64,000 nucleotides of DNA from Enterovibrio gelatinilyticus (GTDB lineage Bacteria > Pseudomonadota > Gammaproteobacteria > Enterobacterales > Vibrionaceae): positions 124,001-188,000 of the forward strand of contig NZ_JAJUBC010000002.1 of NCBI RefSeq assembly GCF_028683095.1. Direction: 5' to 3'. Made by a program: the position numbers and the translations under genes. This document shows positions 8,897 to 18,673 of this stretch, one piece after another (the first letter of the stretch is position 1; the number at the start of each line of letters is the position of its first letter). Under the pieces are notes generated by a model. It ran no database searches and had not been told where the DNA came from. It saw nothing but the letters and a program-made list of their open reading frames with translations.

Positions 8897-9817
8897 TTAG
8901 AAAATTGAACGTCCGATGCGCTCAGCCAGCATTTCTAATGCTGCTGTGCCTGCCAGCGAGTTGCCAGAGGGATCAAGCTCAGGTGACCATACCGCAATCG
9001 ACATTTCACCCGGTACTATCGCCACAATCCCGCCACCGACACCCGACTTCCCGGGCATACCAACTCGGTAAGCAAACTCGCCTGCACCATCGTACAAACC
9101 ACAGGTCGCCAATAGCGCATTAACCTGCTTACTCTGAGTCTGGCTGACAATTGTTTTTTCTGCGCCTAAAGGAAGTCCTTTGTTTGCCAGATAGTTAAAT
9201 GTCTTTGCCAGATCGACACAGCTCATTCGAAGTGCGCAGTAATGAAAATAATTGGCCAGAACTGGCATTACATCGTTATCGAAATTACCAAATGCACGCA
9301 TCAAATAGGCTATCGACGCGTTGCGATCACTGTGATCCATTTCCGAGTTCGCCACGATCTTGTCGTAACAAATATGAGGGTTGCCAGAGAGACGACGAAC
9401 AAACTCCAGCATACGCTGACGCGGCGCAGATAAACGGCTATAGAGCATATCGCACACCACCAAAGCGCCCGCATTGATAAATGGGTTACGGGGAATTCCC
9501 TTCTCCATCTCTAACTGGATCATCGAATTAAACGCCTGACCAGACGGCTCTTTTCCCACGCGTTGCCACAGCTCTTCTTGGCTATAGTTTTGAAGCGCTA
9601 ACGTGAGGCTTAACACCTTAGAGATAGATTGAATAGAGAACGCTTCTTGCGCATCCCCCGCAGTGATGATTTCGCCGTCGTTATAACAAACGGCAATGCC
9701 TAATTTATCCGCTGAGACACTCTCAAGTGCAGGGATATAATTGGCAACACGACCTTGTCCAATTAATGGGCGAACTTCTTCTAGGATCTCGCTCAACAGC
9801 TCTGGGCTTGGTTTCAT
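8897..9817 (-). CDS. glsB: Glutaminase
   Basis: Hydrolyses L-glutamine to glutamate and ammonia in the cytoplasm. The 306-residue sequence is full length for the serine-dependent beta-lactamase-fold glutaminases. It contains the active-site SxxK motif in [12 protein letters not shown], plus [13 protein letters not shown] and a Gly-rich [12 protein letters not shown] near the C-terminus. ATG 9817 is chosen over the adjacent GTG at 9820 because GGAG is 6 nt from the ATG and only 3 nt from the GTG. It lies leftward between trmB and yggN, where enterobacteria carry yggL. Confidence 0.95.
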   Translation of the reverse strand: MKPSPELLSEILEEVRPLIGQGRVANYIPALESVSADKLGIAVCYNDGEIITAGDAQEAFSIQSISKVLSLTLALQNYSQEELWQRVGKEPSGQAFNSMIQLEMEKGIPRNPFINAGALVVCDMLYSRLSAPRQRMLEFVRRLSGNPHICYDKIVANSEMDHSDRNASIAYLMRAFGNFDNDVMPVLANYFHYCALRMSCVDLAKTFNYLANKGLPLGAEKTIVSQTQSKQVNALLATCGLYDGAGEFAYRVGMPGKSGVGGGIVAIVPGEMSIAVWSPELDPSGNSLAGTAALEMLAERIGRSIF

Positions 9818-9834
9818 CACTATCTCCAGTGGTC

Positions 9835-9857
9835 AAAAAAGCCAACGCGAGGTTGGC
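9835..9857 (-). terminator. Intrinsic terminator of trmB
   Basis: Read on the minus strand, GCCAAC-CTCGC-GTTGGC forms a 6-bp stem followed by TTTTTT (plus-strand A run 9835-9840). It lies between the trmB stop and the glutaminase start. Confidence 0.88.
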
Positions 9858-9921
9858 TTCAAGTCATTCTTCGACGGACACTTTACAGTGTCACGACGCG
9901 AATAAAGGTATGAGTTTTTTA

Positions 9922-10638
9922 TTATTCTGTGCGGGCGTATTTCATGTCCCAAACACCGTGACCTAAACGGTGACCACGCGCTTCGAATTTCGTCAAAGGG
10001 CGATCATCTGGGCGAGGAATATACGAACCGTCAGTCGCCGTGTTTTTGTAACCTGGCGCCACGTCCATCACTTCTACCATATGCTCTGCATAGTTTTCCC
10101 AGTCAGTCGCCATATGGAAAATACCGCCAATTTTTAGCTTATCACGCAGCATTTGAACGAATTCAGGCTGAACGATACGGCGTTTATGGTGACGCGCTTT
10201 ATGCCAAGGGTCAGGGAAGAACAGTTGGACGGTTTCTAGGCTTGCCACAGGGAGCATGTGCTCGAACACTTCTACCGCATCGTGACACATCACGCGCAAG
10301 TTAGTGACGCCAGCATCACGTGCAGCCATCAAGCATGCACCCACACCTGGGCTGTGTACTTCAATGCCCACAAAGTTTTTTTCTGGCGCATTCTTTGCCA
10401 TTTCAACCAGCGAGGCACCCATACCAAAACCGATTTCGAGGACTACTGGATTGTTGTTGCCGAAAACCTCAGCCCAATCTAGTTGTTTCTCTTCGAAATC
10501 AATACCCATGGTTGGCCAGCAATCATTCATTGCTTGCTCTTGGCCTTTGGTCAAACGACCTTCGCGGCGTACAAAGCTTCTGATTCTGCGAAGAATTTTT
10601 CCGTCTTCGGTCAATTCGGTTTTGGTAACTTCAGTCAT
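9922..10638 (-). CDS. trmB: tRNA (guanine-N7)-methyltransferase
   Basis: TrmB methylates G46 of tRNA at N7 using SAM. The 238-residue sequence has the N-terminal [15 protein letters not shown], the SAM-binding motif [16 protein letters not shown] near residue 70, [10 protein letters not shown] and the family signature [15 protein letters not shown]. It is transcribed away from mutY, with about 320 bp between the starts. The product ends with a typical [12 protein letters not shown] tail. A terminator follows the stop. Confidence 0.97.
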   Translation of the reverse strand: MTEVTKTELTEDGKILRRIRSFVRREGRLTKGQEQAMNDCWPTMGIDFEEKQLDWAEVFGNNNPVVLEIGFGMGASLVEMAKNAPEKNFVGIEVHSPGVGACLMAARDAGVTNLRVMCHDAVEVFEHMLPVASLETVQLFFPDPWHKARHHKRRIVQPEFVQMLRDKLKIGGIFHMATDWENYAEHMVEVMDVAPGYKNTATDGSYIPRPDDRPLTKFEARGHRLGHGVWDMKYARTE

Positions 10639-10787
10639 TCTCTATGCCTGTAACTCAGTAACGAAGAAAAGTTAAGCGGATCGCGCATTATCCAAAGATC
10701 GAGCAAGTGTGCAAGCCTGATCATTGGGCGGCACGTATCTTACCTGAGATGCCCACAAGTTTGCGGCCTTTTTCTGCACAGACTTAT

Positions 10788-10896
10788 TATACCCAAACAA
10801 CCTCAAGGTGCTTGTTCAGCGAGAATTTGTTGGCTGGCAGGCGCGGCGCTGAAATGAGAAGCTCTGAATCCTGCATCTTGAGGTTATTTGGGTATA
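10788..10896. repeat. 109-bp imperfect palindromic element
   Basis: The left end TATACCCAAACAACCTCAAG (from 10788) is matched by the reverse complement of the right end, CTTGAGGTTATTTGGGTATA (ending 10896), with one mismatch in 20. Pairing continues inward through TGC and TTCAG. The transcript would fold into one long hairpin. No ORF or transposase is inside. It resembles the dispersed ERIC/MITE-like palindromes of Vibrionaceae, though I cannot name the family from this single copy. It sits in the trmB-mutY gap (10639-10959), which otherwise shows nothing recognisable. Confidence 0.8.
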
Positions 10897-10959
10897 GACT
10901 GTTGTACGAGCAATCTCGTGGGCAACGCCCCCAATAAAGATAACAAAAGAGCGAGCAAA

Positions 10960-12051
10960 GTGAGTCAGTCCTTTTCCGATGCAATCTTGGCCTGGTATGA
11001 CAAATATGGCCGTAAAACCTTACCGTGGCAGCAAGAAAAAACACCGTATAAGGTGTGGCTGTCCGAAATCATGTTGCAGCAAACCCAAGTTGCGACGGTG
11101 ATTCCTTATTTCGAGCGCTTCATGGCGCGCTTCCCAACCGTTGTCGATCTGGCAAACGCAGAACTCGATGAGGTACTCCACTTATGGACAGGGCTTGGCT
11201 ACTACGCCCGCGCCCGCAATCTCCATAAAGCGGCACAGGAAATTGCCAATACTTACCAAGGTGAATTCCCAACCAACATTGAAGATGTCCTTGCCCTACC
11301 CGGTATTGGCCGCTCAACAGCAGGCGCTGTACTTTCGCTTTCACTCGGGCAGCACCATCCGATCTTGGACGGTAACGTGAAGCGCACATTATCACGCCAT
11401 TTCGCCGTTGAAGGCTGGCCGGGGAAAAAGCCTGTTGAGAACCAACTCTGGGCACTCGCCGAGCAGCATACTCCGGAGGAAGGCGTGCAACGCTTTAATC
11501 AAGCAATGATGGACATGGGCGCCATGGTCTGTACGCGCAGCAAACCCAAGTGCGAGATTTGCCCTGTGAATTATAGCTGTGACGCCAATGCCTTAGGCCG
11601 CCAATCTGACTTCCCGGGAAAGAAACCCAAAAAGACCATTCCAGAAAAAGAAACCTGCTTTGTGTTGTTTCAATATGAAGATCAGATTTGGCTAGAACAA
11701 CGCCCACCAGCAGGATTGTGGGGAGGCTTATGGTGCCTACCGGAGACAAAAGAAAGCGATGCAAACACCTTCATTGACGGTAAATTGCAACGCGGTGAAT
11801 TTGACACGCCAGAGCAACTTACCGCATTTCGCCACACGTTTAGCCATTTTCACTTAGATATAGTGCCTATTCGCGTTAAATTACAAAGTAAGCCCAGTAA
11901 TATTGGGGAGAACGGGATCATGGAAGGACAAGGCGGCCTTTGGTATAACTTATCCCAACCAGCAAAAGTTGGGCTTGCTGCCCCAGTGCAGAAGTTACTA
12001 GAAAGCCTAACACGAGAATTTCAGACTTCGGCAAGTGCCGAGAAATCATAA
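10960..12051 (+). CDS. mutY: A/G-specific adenine DNA glycosylase
   Basis: MutY removes adenine mispaired with 8-oxoguanine. The 363-residue product has the start [27 protein letters not shown] core, the helix-hairpin-helix [15 protein letters not shown] with catalytic Asp in [10 protein letters not shown], and a 4Fe-4S loop with spacing C-x6-C-x2-C-x5-C ([17 protein letters not shown]). A NUDIX-like C-terminal domain reads out 8-oxoG. The start is GTG 10960, by alignment to the E. coli N-terminus. The longer ORF from 10888 would begin inside the palindromic element. It is 16 bp from yggX. Confidence 0.94.
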   Translation: MSQSFSDAILAWYDKYGRKTLPWQQEKTPYKVWLSEIMLQQTQVATVIPYFERFMARFPTVVDLANAELDEVLHLWTGLGYYARARNLHKAAQEIANTYQGEFPTNIEDVLALPGIGRSTAGAVLSLSLGQHHPILDGNVKRTLSRHFAVEGWPGKKPVENQLWALAEQHTPEEGVQRFNQAMMDMGAMVCTRSKPKCEICPVNYSCDANALGRQSDFPGKKPKKTIPEKETCFVLFQYEDQIWLEQRPPAGLWGGLWCLPETKESDANTFIDGKLQRGEFDTPEQLTAFRHTFSHFHLDIVPIRVKLQSKPSNIGENGIMEGQGGLWYNLSQPAKVGLAAPVQKLLESLTREFQTSASAEKS

Positions 12052-12067
12052 TATTTGGAGCTTAATG

Positions 12068-12340
12068 ATGAGCCGTACCGTTTTTTGTGAGCGTTTAAAG
12101 AAAGACGCGGAAGGGTTAGATTTTCAATTGTACCCAGGTGACCTAGGCAAACGTATTTTTGACAACATTTCGAAAGAAGCGTGGGCCCAATGGCAAAGCA
12201 AGCAAACCATGCTGATCAACGAAAAGAAGCTCAACATGATGGAACCCGATCACCGCAAATTGCTTGAAGAAGAAATGGTGAAATACCTCTTCGAGGGTCA
12301 CGATACTGTGATCGAGGGCTACACCCCGCCTTCTGAGTAA
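12068..12340 (+). CDS. yggX: Fe(2+)-trafficking protein YggX
   Basis: A 90-residue protein that protects Fe-S clusters and is proposed to move ferrous iron in the cytoplasm. It begins [19 protein letters not shown], with the conserved Cys7, and has the family segment [23 protein letters not shown] 12068 is preferred to the preceding ATG at 12065 because GGAG (12057-12060) is 7 nt away instead of 4. Its place directly after mutY is conserved, which fits a joint role in oxidative damage control. Confidence 0.95.
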   Translation: MSRTVFCERLKKDAEGLDFQLYPGDLGKRIFDNISKEAWAQWQSKQTMLINEKKLNMMEPDHRKLLEEEMVKYLFEGHDTVIEGYTPPSE

Positions 12341-12380
12341 GACTCTTACCTCACAATTTCACATCAACACTTTGTAAATT

Positions 12381-12416
12381 AAAGCATCCTGATTACGCTG
12401 ATCATGGATGCTTTTT
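12381..12416 (+). terminator. Intrinsic terminator after yggX
   Basis: AAAGCATCC (12381-12389) pairs with GGATGCTTT (12406-12414), followed by TT. The loop is long (16 nt). It places the end of the mutY-yggX transcript before mltC. Confidence 0.7.
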
Positions 12417-12431
12417 CACTGTATGGTACCC

Positions 12432-13574
12432 ATGAAACCTCTTCGCCTACTCAGTTGTCTACTGATCGTTTTTTCACTCTCGGGTTGTAGCCGAGAAATG
12501 GTGGAAGCCATTTACTCTGTTGATTATGAAACCACGAATCGATTTGCCAAAAACCTTGCGCCACTTCCAGGTCAGTTTGAAAAAGATCTTGCTGCCCTCG
12601 ACACGCTGATCAGCGGCTTTACCGGTGATATTCAAGTACGCTGGGGGGAAAACGAAGTTTACGTAGCGGGCAAAAGTGACTACGTAAAATACACAGATAA
12701 CTACCTCAGTCGCGCCCGTGTTGATTTTGCGAATGGACTTGTGACCATTGAAACGGTCGCGACCACAGAACCCAAACAGCACCTCAAGCAAGCCATCATC
12801 ACCACCTTGCTGACACCGAATGACCCTGCTTCCGTGGATTTGTACTCTGCTGCCGACGTTCCGCAAGAAGGACGCCCCTTCTTGCAGGGACAAATCCTTG
12901 ATCAGGACGGCAAAGAAATTGCGTGGGAGTGGCGGGCTAGCCGATATGCAGAGCATTTGATTAATACTGACATCAAAACCAAATCATTGCGTTTTCAAAA
13001 AGTCTTCTATGTGCAGATCCCTATGGTATCTGACCACTCCAGCAAAAGACGTTATCAGTATGCGGATTTGATTCGTAAGTCCTCACGTCAATATGGCATC
13101 TCGGAGGAGTTGATTTATTCCATCATCAAAACCGAAAGCAGTTTTAACCCTTATGCCGTGAGTTGGGCGAATGCCTACGGCTTGATGCAAGTCGTTCCTA
13201 AAACGGCGGGACGTGATGTGTTTAAGCTTGTGAAAAAACGTTCTGGTGAGCCGAGCCCTGAATACTTATTCGACCCAGCTCGAAATATTGATGCGGGCAC
13301 CGCATATTTCTATATTTTGAAAACACGATACTTAAAAGATGTCCGCGATCCGCTGTCAAAACACTACAGCATGATCTCTGCGTACAATGGCGGAGCTGGG
13401 AATGTACTTAAAACATTTCATCGTTCAGACCGAAAACGTGCCATGAATGATTTAAATAGCTTAAAACCCAATCAAGTTTACTGGGCTTTAACCAATAAAC
13501 ACCCGTCTTCAGAGTCACGGCGCTATCTTCAGAAGGTCACTAACTTCCAAAAAGAATTTCGTTCCATGCAATAA
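12432..13574 (+). CDS. mltC: Membrane-bound lytic murein transglycosylase C
   Basis: An outer-membrane lipoprotein that cleaves peptidoglycan to 1,6-anhydro muropeptides. From ATG 12432 it reads MKPLRLLSCLLIVFSLSGCS, a lipoprotein signal with lipobox LSGC. An MltC-specific N-terminal domain is followed by the lysozyme-like SLT domain, with catalytic Glu in IIKTESSFNP, then AYGLMQVVP and SAYNGGAGNVL. Length is 380 residues. In-frame ATGs at 12408 and 12423 give no signal benefit, and 12408 falls in the preceding terminator hairpin. It ends about 100 bp before the tRNA promoter. Confidence 0.94.
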   Translation: MKPLRLLSCLLIVFSLSGCSREMVEAIYSVDYETTNRFAKNLAPLPGQFEKDLAALDTLISGFTGDIQVRWGENEVYVAGKSDYVKYTDNYLSRARVDFANGLVTIETVATTEPKQHLKQAIITTLLTPNDPASVDLYSAADVPQEGRPFLQGQILDQDGKEIAWEWRASRYAEHLINTDIKTKSLRFQKVFYVQIPMVSDHSSKRRYQYADLIRKSSRQYGISEELIYSIIKTESSFNPYAVSWANAYGLMQVVPKTAGRDVFKLVKKRSGEPSPEYLFDPARNIDAGTAYFYILKTRYLKDVRDPLSKHYSMISAYNGGAGNVLKTFHRSDRKRAMNDLNSLKPNQVYWALTNKHPSSESRRYLQKVTNFQKEFRSMQ

Positions 13575-13671
13575 AACCGAGGGGAAAACCATAAAGTCAG
13601 TGCGTTTTTAATTCAAAATGGCGAAAAAGACATCAAACAGTCTTATTTGACGTTTTTTTTATAAAAAGGTG

Positions 13672-13700
13672 TTGACGGAAACCCTGAAAATCCGTTTAAT
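13672..13700 (+). promoter_or_regulatory. Sigma-70 promoter of the first tRNA array
   Basis: TTGACG (13672-13677), a 17-nt spacer and TTTAAT (13695-13700). A GC-rich stretch (GCACCCCG) follows at the expected start point, as in stringently controlled stable-RNA promoters. The first tRNA begins 10 nt after the -10. Confidence 0.85.
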
Positions 13701-13710
13701 GCACCCCGTT

Positions 13711-13786
13711 GCCTCGATAGCTCAGTCGGTAGAGCAGGGGATTGAAAATCCCCGTGTCGGTGGTTCGATTCCGCCTCGAGGCACCA
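13711..13786 (+). tRNA. tRNA-Phe (GAA)
   Basis: A 76-nt cloverleaf with acceptor GCCTCGA/TCGAGGC, anticodon loop containing GAA, T-arm GGTTCGATTCC and encoded CCA. It is the first gene of the array and is identical to the copies at 13946 and 26732. No frame over it codes for protein. Confidence 0.98.
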
Positions 13787-13833
13787 TATTTAGTGAGATG
13801 GTGTTAAGTACGCAACGTTTCCAAGGTTTGTGT

Positions 13834-13909
<76 letters not shown>

Positions 13910-13945
13910 TTATTTTGATATTGAGTTAATGACTCTCTAATCAAA

Positions 13946-14021
13946 GCCTCGATAGCTCAGTCGGTAGAGCAGGGGATTGAAAATCCCCGTGTCGGTGGTT
14001 CGATTCCGCCTCGAGGCACCA
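13946..14021 (+). tRNA. tRNA-Phe (GAA), second copy
   Basis: Identical over 76 nt to the tRNA-Phe at 13711, including the encoded CCA. It lies 36 bp after tRNA-Thr and has no promoter of its own that I can see, so it is probably part of one precursor. Confidence 0.98.
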
Positions 14022-14074
14022 TTATTGCAAGAATGGTAATTGATTCAGCTTCGGCTAAATTGGTTCCTAGCAAT

Positions 14075-14150
14075 TCCCCCTTAGTTCAGTTGGTAGAACG
14101 GCGGACTGTTAATCCGTATGTCGCAAGTTCAAGTCTTGCAGGGGGAGCCA
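14075..14150 (+). tRNA. tRNA-Asn (GTT)
   Basis: A 76-nt cloverleaf with acceptor TCCCCCT/AGGGGGA, anticodon stem GCGGA/TCCGT around GTT, G discriminator and encoded CCA. It is the last gene of the array and is followed by a terminator. The final 20 nt recur at 14241. Confidence 0.97.
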
Positions 14151-14159
14151 CTTTAAGAA

Positions 14160-14187
14160 AACCTAGTCTTCGGACTGGGTTTTTTTT
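14160..14187 (+). terminator. Terminator of the first tRNA array
   Basis: AACCTAGTC-TTCG-GACTGGGTT is a strong tetraloop hairpin with one G-U pair, followed by eight T. It begins 9 nt after tRNA-Asn. Confidence 0.92.
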
Positions 14188-14240
14188 CGTCTGTTGTTCA
14201 GTGCTCCGCACTGATTGTCGCAACCCTAGGCGGGCCCGTT

Positions 14241-14308
14241 AAGTCTTGCAGGGGGAGCCACTTTAAGAAACCTAGTCTTCGGACTGGTTTTTTTTTCGTC
14301 TGTTGTTC
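14241..14308 (+). repeat. Duplicated 3' end of tRNA-Asn plus its terminator
   Basis: Bases 14241-14260 repeat exactly the last 20 nt of tRNA-Asn (14131-14150). The following segment repeats the spacer, the CCTAGTC-TTCG hairpin and the downstream CGTCTGTTGTTC, with one deleted A and small T-run differences. The two copies are direct repeats 110 bp apart. The second is a tRNA remnant with its own terminator (14270-14296), not a gene. It could come from a deletion between tandem tRNA-Asn copies or be an old integrase attachment scar. Confidence 0.85.
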
Positions 14309-14361
14309 GGTGAGCAGCAGCGTTCGTTCGAGCAAGATCGAATGACACCGCCATCCCAATC

Positions 14362-14389
14362 AAAAAAGCCCAACCTTTCGATTGGGCTT
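14362..14389 (-). terminator. Terminator of the chemosensory cluster
   Basis: On the minus strand AGCCCAA-TCGAAAGG-TTGGGCT is followed by TTTTT. It lies 32 bp after the stop of the response-regulator gene, the last gene of the leftward cluster. Confidence 0.9.
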
Positions 14390-14420
14390 ATTGCTAGTCA
14401 AAGAACGCAAAAAATTTTCA

Positions 14421-16118
14421 CTAGCACGAGAAGCTATTCTCCATTCCCGCAGCTAATTTGTATGTGCCTCTCGCAGTGCGGCCTTCGTCTTCATAGCAAA
14501 AGAACTCACAAAGCTCGGTGACTAGAGCAATCCCTCGACCGCTGGTCGCCAGCAACTCATCTAACGTACTGTCCGTATCCTCGATTAAAAAACCTTCCCC
14601 GTTATGGGTGATATAAAAACTCACCTCACGTTTAGCGGGATTAAACGAGATGCCAGCTTCTAAGTAAGCAAACTGATCGAGCGATTCAAGTCGAGATTGA
14701 CGTTCCATGTAATAATCCAAAAATCCATCATCATCAGATTTCAGACTCGACTCGAGCCTCAGTAATCCGTGTTCGAGAGCGTTATTCGTCAATTCAGATA
14801 AAATGGTACACATCAAGTCCACATCAATGTTGCTTCCGAGCGTGCCTTTCAGCATGCGTCGGATTTCCCCAACCAAGTTCACTTTGCGTAACTCGGATGC
14901 GCCAAAGTAAACATTAAGCTGGGCAGGAGAGCGGCGATCATAGTAATCAATGTCTCCAGGTTGCTGTTCGACGCAGCTTTGTATAGGTGCAGTCAACTCC
15001 AACATCGACATGTCGTCGCCTACCCCGCCACCGCTGGTAAATTGCGTAATATGCTCTCGTGTTGCCTTAATGACGCTTTCATGTGGGGAGGATATCAACG
15101 CCTCGAGGCCCTCTTCTCCCAATTCTTGCCCTTTCGCATTGCGTGCTTCAATGACACCATCGGTAAAGAAAAATAATTTATCGCCATCCTCCAATTTCAA
15201 CACAACAAGGTTGGCTTCAAACTCTTCAGAATCCATAGCACCCAGCGCCATGTGCGCGGAGGGTAAGCGTTGTTTTATTTCGCCCTGACGATCGACAATA
15301 TAGCCATCAGGCATCCCACCTCCCCACCACTTTATCTCCAATCCATTGGCGGAAACTTCAAGTAAGTTAGCGGCGACTAGCATGCCTGGGGGCAGAAACG
15401 TCTTTAATGTCGAGTTCATTTCTTTAACGATATCGCCCAACGCAAAGCCATTCTTTGTCATAGCAAAAAAGGCTTTTGTAGCGGGAATGGACGAAATAGC
15501 AGCAGGTAAGCCATGACCGGTGGCATCTGCAAGTAACGCATAGATGCCGCCTTGAGGCCTTGGTGTAACGAGTACGACATCACCGTTAAAATTAGTGTAG
15601 GAGCTGGTATAAAACTCCACCCCCTCAGCATCTTGATAGCAGCCCTGCATTAAGTTGCTAAATATGGTTTCCGCCATAGTGTGCTCATAGAGGGTGTGAG
15701 CTTGAAAGTGCTTAAGTGCATCTCGCTGTACGGCAACCTCGTTGTACAAGCGCACGTTTCGACAATGAGCACGGATTTTCGCAACAATCGTGGTTCGACT
15801 TATCGGCTTTGTTAAAAAATCATCCCCCAACGTCATGCAACGATTAAACGCGTCGTTATCCGTTATGCCCGTTAGAAAGACGATTGGAAGGTATGCATCT
15901 TTATATCGTCGTCGGATCTGCTTCGCCGCCTCAAAGCCATCCATAACTGGCATCAACACATCCATGATCACGATATTCGGCAACTCTTCCATTGATTCCA
16001 ACATATCGAGCGCCATTTGACCGTTGTCGGCAATCAATAGCTCATCGAATTCATCTCTGAGCACATGCTCGAGGAAGCATTGCAATGAAACTTCATCTTC
16101 AACGATAAGGACTTTCAA
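14421..16118 (-). CDS. Response regulator with SpoIIE-type phosphatase and anti-sigma-type ATPase domains
   Basis: A 565-residue cytoplasmic protein with three domains. Receiver (1-120): acidic pair Glu7/Asp8, phospho-acceptor Asp53 in IVIMDVLMP, and Lys in FLTKP. PP2C/SpoIIE phosphatase (about 150-380): metal motifs in ADATGHGLPAA and DDMSML. GHKL ATPase (about 420-560): ELTNNALEHG N-box and GRGIAL. This plan matches HsbR-like partner-switch regulators, in which the phosphatase acts on a STAS protein and the kinase-like domain can rephosphorylate it. The neighbouring STAS gene (44 bp upstream) is the obvious partner. It ends a chemosensory operon, so CheA may phosphorylate its receiver; that link is inference. 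Confidence 0.88.
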   Translation of the reverse strand: MKVLIVEDEVSLQCFLEHVLRDEFDELLIADNGQMALDMLESMEELPNIVIMDVLMPVMDGFEAAKQIRRRYKDAYLPIVFLTGITDNDAFNRCMTLGDDFLTKPISRTTIVAKIRAHCRNVRLYNEVAVQRDALKHFQAHTLYEHTMAETIFSNLMQGCYQDAEGVEFYTSSYTNFNGDVVLVTPRPQGGIYALLADATGHGLPAAISSIPATKAFFAMTKNGFALGDIVKEMNSTLKTFLPPGMLVAANLLEVSANGLEIKWWGGGMPDGYIVDRQGEIKQRLPSAHMALGAMDSEEFEANLVVLKLEDGDKLFFFTDGVIEARNAKGQELGEEGLEALISSPHESVIKATREHITQFTSGGGVGDDMSMLELTAPIQSCVEQQPGDIDYYDRRSPAQLNVYFGASELRKVNLVGEIRRMLKGTLGSNIDVDLMCTILSELTNNALEHGLLRLESSLKSDDDGFLDYYMERQSRLESLDQFAYLEAGISFNPAKREVSFYITHNGEGFLIEDTDSTLDELLATSGRGIALVTELCEFFCYEDEGRTARGTYKLAAGMENSFSC

Positions 16119-16162
16119 TCGCGACCTCCCTGATTGATTCCAATCAACGTGAATACGTCTAT

Positions 16163-16462
16163 TTATTCAATGATGAATTTTTTCTCAAAGCGCGCAATAA
16201 CCAGCACTCGTTTAATTTGAGGCATGGTGTTCGTCAATCGAATATCGCCTTCTTTTTTATTCAGGAAGGTCTGCATATTTAACAGCATCCCAAGACCCGC
16301 ACTGTCGATGTATTCAGTCCCGCGGAAATCGACTTCAATGTCTTTTCCTTGGCAGTCCTTATACGCATCGCGAAATTCCTGCACCACACTAAAATCAAAC
16401 TGTCCGTTTACATGGATAACAACAGATTTTCCGTCATTTCTTTCTTCACGACTGATAGCCAT
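16163..16462 (-). CDS. STAS-domain anti-sigma factor antagonist
   Basis: A 99-residue SpoIIAA/RsbV-like protein. The core reads DVDFRGTEYIDSAGLGML-like, with Ser54 in DSAG at the canonical phosphorylation site. It is expected to bind an anti-sigma or other partner when unphosphorylated. The adjacent phosphatase/kinase protein probably sets its state. It lies 8 bp after the receptor gene and 44 bp before the response regulator, in one leftward unit. Its downstream target is not encoded in the window. Confidence 0.9.
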   Translation of the reverse strand: MAISREERNDGKSVVIHVNGQFDFSVVQEFRDAYKDCQGKDIEVDFRGTEYIDSAGLGMLLNMQTFLNKKEGDIRLTNTMPQIKRVLVIARFEKKFIIE

Positions 16463-16470
16463 ACCGTCTC

Positions 16471-17637
16471 CTAAAACAGTTCAATGTCGCCTTCATCAGC
16501 TGACATTTGTTTTGCTGGGGCTCTATCCGCAGAGCCTGCGAGTTCTTCAATTTTATCCACTGCAGCATGCAGTGCGACCCAATCAACCTCATCCGAAGTT
16601 AAGCTCTCAGTGATCAGAGCATTGAGGTCTTCCAAAATATAGAGGTTATTGAGTACATGTTGCCCTTGCTGTGACACGATATCTGCGAATTGCAGCCCTT
16701 GAATACTTTTGGCCACCTCTCCACGAACCATTTCACCTTTTTCTGTCACCTTACCGATCTCTAGTGTGACTTCCTGATTGACCCCCTGAACCCCTTTCAA
16801 TAACTGCTCGATTCGGGTTTTAGATTCAATGGAAGAGGTCATATCTAACGTCGCAATTTCTCCAACGATACTGTTAGTTTGCTTCACTGTGTCTTGGGCA
16901 AGATTGATGTCTTTGTGAATTTGGCTGTTTAAGGTGGATGCTCGGTTAGCAAGCTCTCTAACTTCTGAAGCAACCACCCCAAATCCTCGACCTAATTCTC
17001 CGGCTCTCGCCGCTTCAATCGCCGCATTTAGGGCTAAGAGGTTGGTTTGATCCGACATCGCTTGAACCTGATCAAGCAAGTTAAATACAGCCCCTAGTTT
17101 TTCCGACATATCGTGAATACAGTGAATCGCTGTAATGCTTTTTTCTGAGACTTTCACCAAGAGATCAATATATTGGTCGATTGCCTGCTCGGTTTCCGGC
17201 AACACTTTAGAGAGGTTAAACTCACTGTCTTCGTTATTTAGCAAGCCCCCCACCATATGGTTGGCCAATGTGGCCTGCTCACTCACCGCCCGCTCCATAC
17301 CAAAGAAGCTGGAATTAAGGTTGTTAACAGAGTTGTTTATCACTTCCTGTTGTCGGTCTAACTGCTCTCTGATTGGGATCAGCTCAATGCTCAAAATGTT
17401 GTGGATTTTTTGCAAGACCGCCGTGGACTCAACTGACACCACATCATCGTCCAAAAGGGTTTCATGCCTATCGTTTGAAAGACTTCCCTCAGGCTTAGAT
17501 CGCCACAAATACAGCACGCAGAGTATGACAATAGCCCCCGCCACGCTGCTCGAGAGCGTTTGCTGCAGATAAATGAGCACCGCACCTGCGGTAAGGGCTA
17601 AGAGAGCAACTAAGTTTCTAATTTTTGTATTAACCAT
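16471..17637 (-). CDS. Methyl-accepting chemotaxis protein without a periplasmic sensor domain
   Basis: A 388-residue receptor-like protein. Two hydrophobic helices at the N-terminus (about 8-25 and 31-46) form a hairpin with almost no periplasmic loop. A coiled coil and the signalling tip follow, with [18 protein letters not shown] and [14 protein letters not shown]. No PAS, CACHE or clear HAMP domain is visible, so it may sense membrane state or interact with the other receptor. It ends in DIELF, resembling the ELF end of the neighbouring CheD. Its start overlaps the end of cheB by 8 nt (17630-17637), which implies coupled translation. The gene position matches the receptor next to cheB in V. 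cholerae cluster III. Confidence 0.87.
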   Translation of the reverse strand: MVNTKIRNLVALLALTAGAVLIYLQQTLSSSVAGAIVILCVLYLWRSKPEGSLSNDRHETLLDDDVVSVESTAVLQKIHNILSIELIPIREQLDRQQEVINNSVNNLNSSFFGMERAVSEQATLANHMVGGLLNNEDSEFNLSKVLPETEQAIDQYIDLLVKVSEKSITAIHCIHDMSEKLGAVFNLLDQVQAMSDQTNLLALNAAIEAARAGELGRGFGVVASEVRELANRASTLNSQIHKDINLAQDTVKQTNSIVGEIATLDMTSSIESKTRIEQLLKGVQGVNQEVTLEIGKVTEKGEMVRGEVAKSIQGLQFADIVSQQGQHVLNNLYILEDLNALITESLTSDEVDWVALHAAVDKIEELAGSADRAPAKQMSADEGDIELF

Positions 17638-18673
17638 AAACTTTACCCACTAAGTATGTGGCAATTTTATCCAGAGGCAATACCTGTTGGGCGGCTTCAA
17701 TTTCAACGGCGGCGCGAGGCATACCCCAAACCACTGAACTGTTCTCATCTTGCGCAACAGTCAAAGCTCCGGTTTGACGCATTTCCAACATTCCTTGTGC
17801 GCCATCTCGTCCCATTCCAGTTAAAAGTACCGACAGCGAACGACCACCAGCGGCTTGAGCAACGGATGAGAACATCACATCAACAGAAGGCTTATGACGT
17901 TGAACAGGGTCGCTATCGCAGCGTGTGCTGTAATAGCAACCAGAGCGTTTAACAACTTTCAAATGAAAATCACCCGGTGCGACATAGACTCGACCACTCA
18001 CCAATGGAGCCATATCAGTGGACAATTCCTCTACTTGTAAAGAGGAGGCTCGATTGAGTCGCTCAGCAAAGGATTTACTGAACACGGCTTTAATATGTTG
18101 GGTGATTACAATAGGTGGCATTTTTGCAGGTAGAGCTTCAAGGACGTGACGAATGGCTTCTGTCCCCCCCGTAGAAGCGCCAATAGCAATAATGTCGTAA
18201 GACGAACTCATGTTGCGACCAGATACGCTGATTTCTGACGCCAAGTTATGCACTGCGCCAGCTATGTTTGCGTTGGCCGCCATTTTTACTTTCTCGACCA
18301 CCAGTTGGCGATAGTTACTCAATTCTGAGGCGACATTTTCTGTCGGCTTAGGGAAGTAATCGACAGCACCAATCTCCAACGCGGCCAACGTAGCCTCAGC
18401 ACCATGTTGAGTGAGCGTTGATATCATGACGACTGGCATTGGATGGAGACGCATCAGATTACGAAGAAATTGAACACCATCCATTTTCGGCATCTCAATA
18501 TCTAGCGTGATGACATCAGGTTTGAGTTTCTTAATTTTTTCTCTGGCTTCGTAAGGGTCGACTGCTAATCCCACGACTTCGAGGTGAGGATCTGAATTGA
18601 TAACATCAGTGAGCAATGCTCTAAAAACTGCAGAGTCGTCAACAATCAGTACTCTATGTACCCGTTTTCCCAT
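17630..18673 (-). CDS. cheB: Chemotaxis response regulator protein-glutamate methylesterase CheB
   Basis: CheB demethylates and deamidates receptors when phosphorylated by CheA. In the 347-residue product the receiver has Asp12/Asp13, acceptor Asp58 and Lys109. The esterase domain has the full triad Ser167 (GASTGG), His193 (TQHIK) and Asp290 ([10 protein letters not shown]). ATG 18673 overlaps the cheD stop (TAATG), a sign of translational coupling. It pairs with cheR and cheD in the same operon for receptor adaptation. Confidence 0.96.
   Translation of the reverse strand: MGKRVHRVLIVDDSAVFRALLTDVINSDPHLEVVGLAVDPYEAREKIKKLKPDVITLDIEMPKMDGVQFLRNLMRLHPMPVVMISTLTQHGAEATLAALEIGAVDYFPKPTENVASELSNYRQLVVEKVKMAANANIAGAVHNLASEISVSGRNMSSSYDIIAIGASTGGTEAIRHVLEALPAKMPPIVITQHIKAVFSKSFAERLNRASSLQVEELSTDMAPLVSGRVYVAPGDFHLKVVKRSGCYYSTRCDSDPVQRHKPSVDVMFSSVAQAAGGRSLSVLLTGMGRDGAQGMLEMRQTGALTVAQDENSSVVWGMPRAAVEIEAAQQVLPLDKIATYLVGKVYG

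Noticed and set aside
10888..10959. Upstream extension of mutY from 10888
   Set aside because: It begins inside the palindromic repeat and is absent from known MutY N-termini; GTG 10960 fits the alignment.
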